A stretch of 35,573 nt of DNA from Marinilabiliales bacterium. Lineage in GTDB: Bacteria; Bacteroidota; Bacteroidia; Bacteroidales; F082. Of the stretch, positions 34,231-35,573 are shown one piece after another; the stretch's first letter is position 1; each line of letters opens with the position of its first letter. The DNA is taken from NCBI GenBank assembly GCA_002869315.1, contig PKTD01000027.1, positions 1-35,573 of the forward strand, written 5' to 3'. A program made the position numbers and the translations under genes. The notes beneath the pieces are model-generated. The model was not told the DNA's origin. It did not search any database and saw nothing but the letters and a program-made list of their open reading frames with translations.

Positions 34231-35573
34231 ATGAAACCAAAATTACTTTTACTTTTAGCGATATTAACCTTTGGATTAACCATAACTAATATTGAAAAAG
34301 CCAACGCCCAGTTTGGGGATTTTGAAGTTTTTCCTTGTGCTGACAATGATGCTGTAGTGGCTTTGATAGACACAGTATTTCTGGAAAGCGTACCTGGATA
34401 TGCAAAAAGAAATATTAAGTTTTATGGAGACCCGTCTGCAGTAGGGTATTTTCATAAGGGATTTTTTCTTGGTTTCCCACAAGGTAAAGGAATTGTAATG
34501 TCAACCGGAAATGTATCAGACATACCTCCATCAAACACTTGTTCCGGACAAGCTTCAACAAATTTACAAAATGGAATAGATGGAGACCCAGACTTAAATC
34601 AATTAGCAGAAGACCCTACCCAGGATGGATGTATAATTGAGTTCGAATTTAAACCATCTACTGAAATTGCTAGTTTTACATATGTATTTGGTTCTGAGGA
34701 GTATAATGAATATACAGCTCCTTCTGACTTTAATGATGCATTTGGTTTTTTATTGTTTGGGGATGGTATTAATGGTGATTTTCAGGATAATGCAATAAAT
34801 ATTGCAGAAATACCTGGAACTCATACACCATGTTCCATAAAAAATATAAATATTGGAGATGGGGGATCAAATTGTGGGTCATCTCCTACAGGTTGTAACC
34901 ACTGTGAGTACTTTATCGATAATAGTCAACCAACTCAAGATCATTTTTCTGATTTTGTATTTGACGGCTTTACTGTGCCAATGCCAGCAGAGGGTGAAGT
35001 AGAAAAGTGTAAATGGTATACAATTAGATTAAAATTAGCGGACGCAGTTGATGCAGCGTATGATACAGGTGTATTTTTAGAAAAAGGTAGTTTTATTTTA
35101 GGTAATGCTGAAGCAGATGCTGAGTATTCACACCCAACAATTGACAGTTTGGTGTATGAATCATGCAATAATAATGATGTTGATTTGGTATTTAACCTTA
35201 CTGCTGAACAAAGTACTGATTTTGAAATTTCTTACTGGTTTGAAGGATCTGCAACTATGGGAGTTGATTATGTAACTCAATCAGACCCAATTGACACGTT
35301 ATTCTTTCCAGCAGGAGTAACTAGTGATACTATTAATTTTTACAACTTTTATTCAGGTGATGGCGATGAAGGAATAGAGGACATACAAGTAATTTATAAA
35401 GCAGAAATATGTAACCCCTTTAGGTACGACACTGCCTTCATTTATATTGCCGACAAACCCTATTTCGGTGATACAACCAGAAGATATGAAACAACTTGTG
35501 AGGATATGGTTACTTTAAGTTTTCTAGATGGATACTCAACAGGTATCCCTCCATATTCTTATAGTTGGCAACC
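34231..35573 (+). CDS. Choice-of-anchor L domain surface protein with SprB-like repeat, 3' end outside window
   Basis: From ATG 34231 the frame is open for 447 codons to the window edge. The signal peptide (M-K-P-K-L-L-L-L-L..., cut after A-N-A26 before Q-F) is followed by a choice-of-anchor-L domain at about 70-305, recognisable by 'G-I-V-M-S-T-G-N' at 87-94, 'Y-V-F-G-S-E-E-Y-N-E-Y' at 151-161, 'D-A-F-G-F-L-L' and 'Y-D-T-G-V-F-L-E-K-G-S-F'. Next is a Calx-beta-like stretch at about 320-400 ('A-T-M-G-V-D-Y'). The visible part ends at the start of an SprB/PKD-type repeat, 'G-I-P-P-Y-S-Y-S-W'. Such proteins are usually very long T9SS-secreted adhesins, sometimes linked to gliding. Paired cysteines around bases 34814-34914 may form disulfides. 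The C-terminal sorting domain, if present, lies outside. Confidence 0.85.
   Translation, partial: MKPKLLLLLAILTFGLTITNIEKANAQFGDFEVFPCADNDAVVALIDTVFLESVPGYAKRNIKFYGDPSAVGYFHKGFFLGFPQGKGIVMSTGNVSDIPPSNTCSGQASTNLQNGIDGDPDLNQLAEDPTQDGCIIEFEFKPSTEIASFTYVFGSEEYNEYTAPSDFNDAFGFLLFGDGINGDFQDNAINIAEIPGTHTPCSIKNINIGDGGSNCGSSPTGCNHCEYFIDNSQPTQDHFSDFVFDGFTVPMPAEGEVEKCKWYTIRLKLADAVDAAYDTGVFLEKGSFILGNAEADAEYSHPTIDSLVYESCNNNDVDLVFNLTAEQSTDFEISYWFEGSATMGVDYVTQSDPIDTLFFPAGVTSDTINFYNFYSGDGDEGIEDIQVIYKAEICNPFRYDTAFIYIADKPYFGDTTRRYETTCEDMVTLSFLDGYSTGIPPYSYSWQ

Overview
The window looks like chromosomal DNA from an AT-rich member of the Bacteroidota, probably a marine or free-living relative of the Bacteroidales/Marinilabiliales (the order is a guess). 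The phylum call rests on several independent signs. Surface proteins end in type IX secretion (T9SS) C-terminal sorting domains. SecD and SecF are fused in one protein. A DUF4290 gene sits directly before murA, and there is an OmpA-type protein with a TPR / PD40-propeller / carboxypeptidase-regulatory-like / OmpA layout. Candidate promoters follow the Bacteroidota pattern (TTTG about 20 nt before TAnnTTTG) rather than the E. coli pattern. I saw no rRNA, tRNA, CRISPR array, transposase, prophage or plasmid function; most of the window is housekeeping plus secreted or surface proteins.

Layout. 1-4550: two tandem T9SS cargo proteins built on beta-propellers, the first cut by the window edge, closed by a strong hairpin terminator. 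4714-5672 (minus): a predicted outer-membrane barrel-like protein behind a 42-residue putative lipoprotein. 5790-9257: DNA and nucleotide maintenance (ung, rdgB), a methyltransferase and an SGNH-hydrolase lipoprotein. 9260-14497: a peptidoglycan-related block, with ddl on the minus strand divergent from a PASTA protein, an overlapping T9SS cargo gene and an RluD-type pseudouridine synthase. 14494-15438: an XdhC-like gene. 15629-17710: a VIT + vWA surface protein with a T9SS-type tail.

From 17744 to 33933 almost everything is on the minus strand. Reading in the direction of transcription: the pcrA/uvrD-type helicase; DUF4290 then murA; grpE-dnaJ-ABC ATPase-ABC permease; secDF, with its own promoter and terminator; tatA; and the OmpA-type protein translationally coupled to purM. 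The window ends in the first 447 codons of a choice-of-anchor-L / SprB-repeat-like adhesin on the plus strand, whose 3' end lies outside.

Functionally the window is dominated by envelope building and protein export: SecDF, TatA, a PorE-like OmpA protein, MurA, Ddl, PASTA, and at least four probable T9SS substrates. The most unusual points are: (1) a C-terminal domain on the OmpA-type protein that resembles a retropepsin-type aspartic protease but has D-R-H where D-T-G is expected; (2) a seven-bladed propeller apparently inserted inside a fibronectin-III-like domain; (3) three intergenic gaps filled with degenerate 7- or 8-bp repeat arrays, two of them arranged as inverted repeats; (4) a tiny lipoprotein gene that is easily missed; and (5) a MurA with Asp instead of Cys at the fosfomycin target position. 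No unmistakable new multi-gene system (defence island, biosynthetic cluster) was seen.
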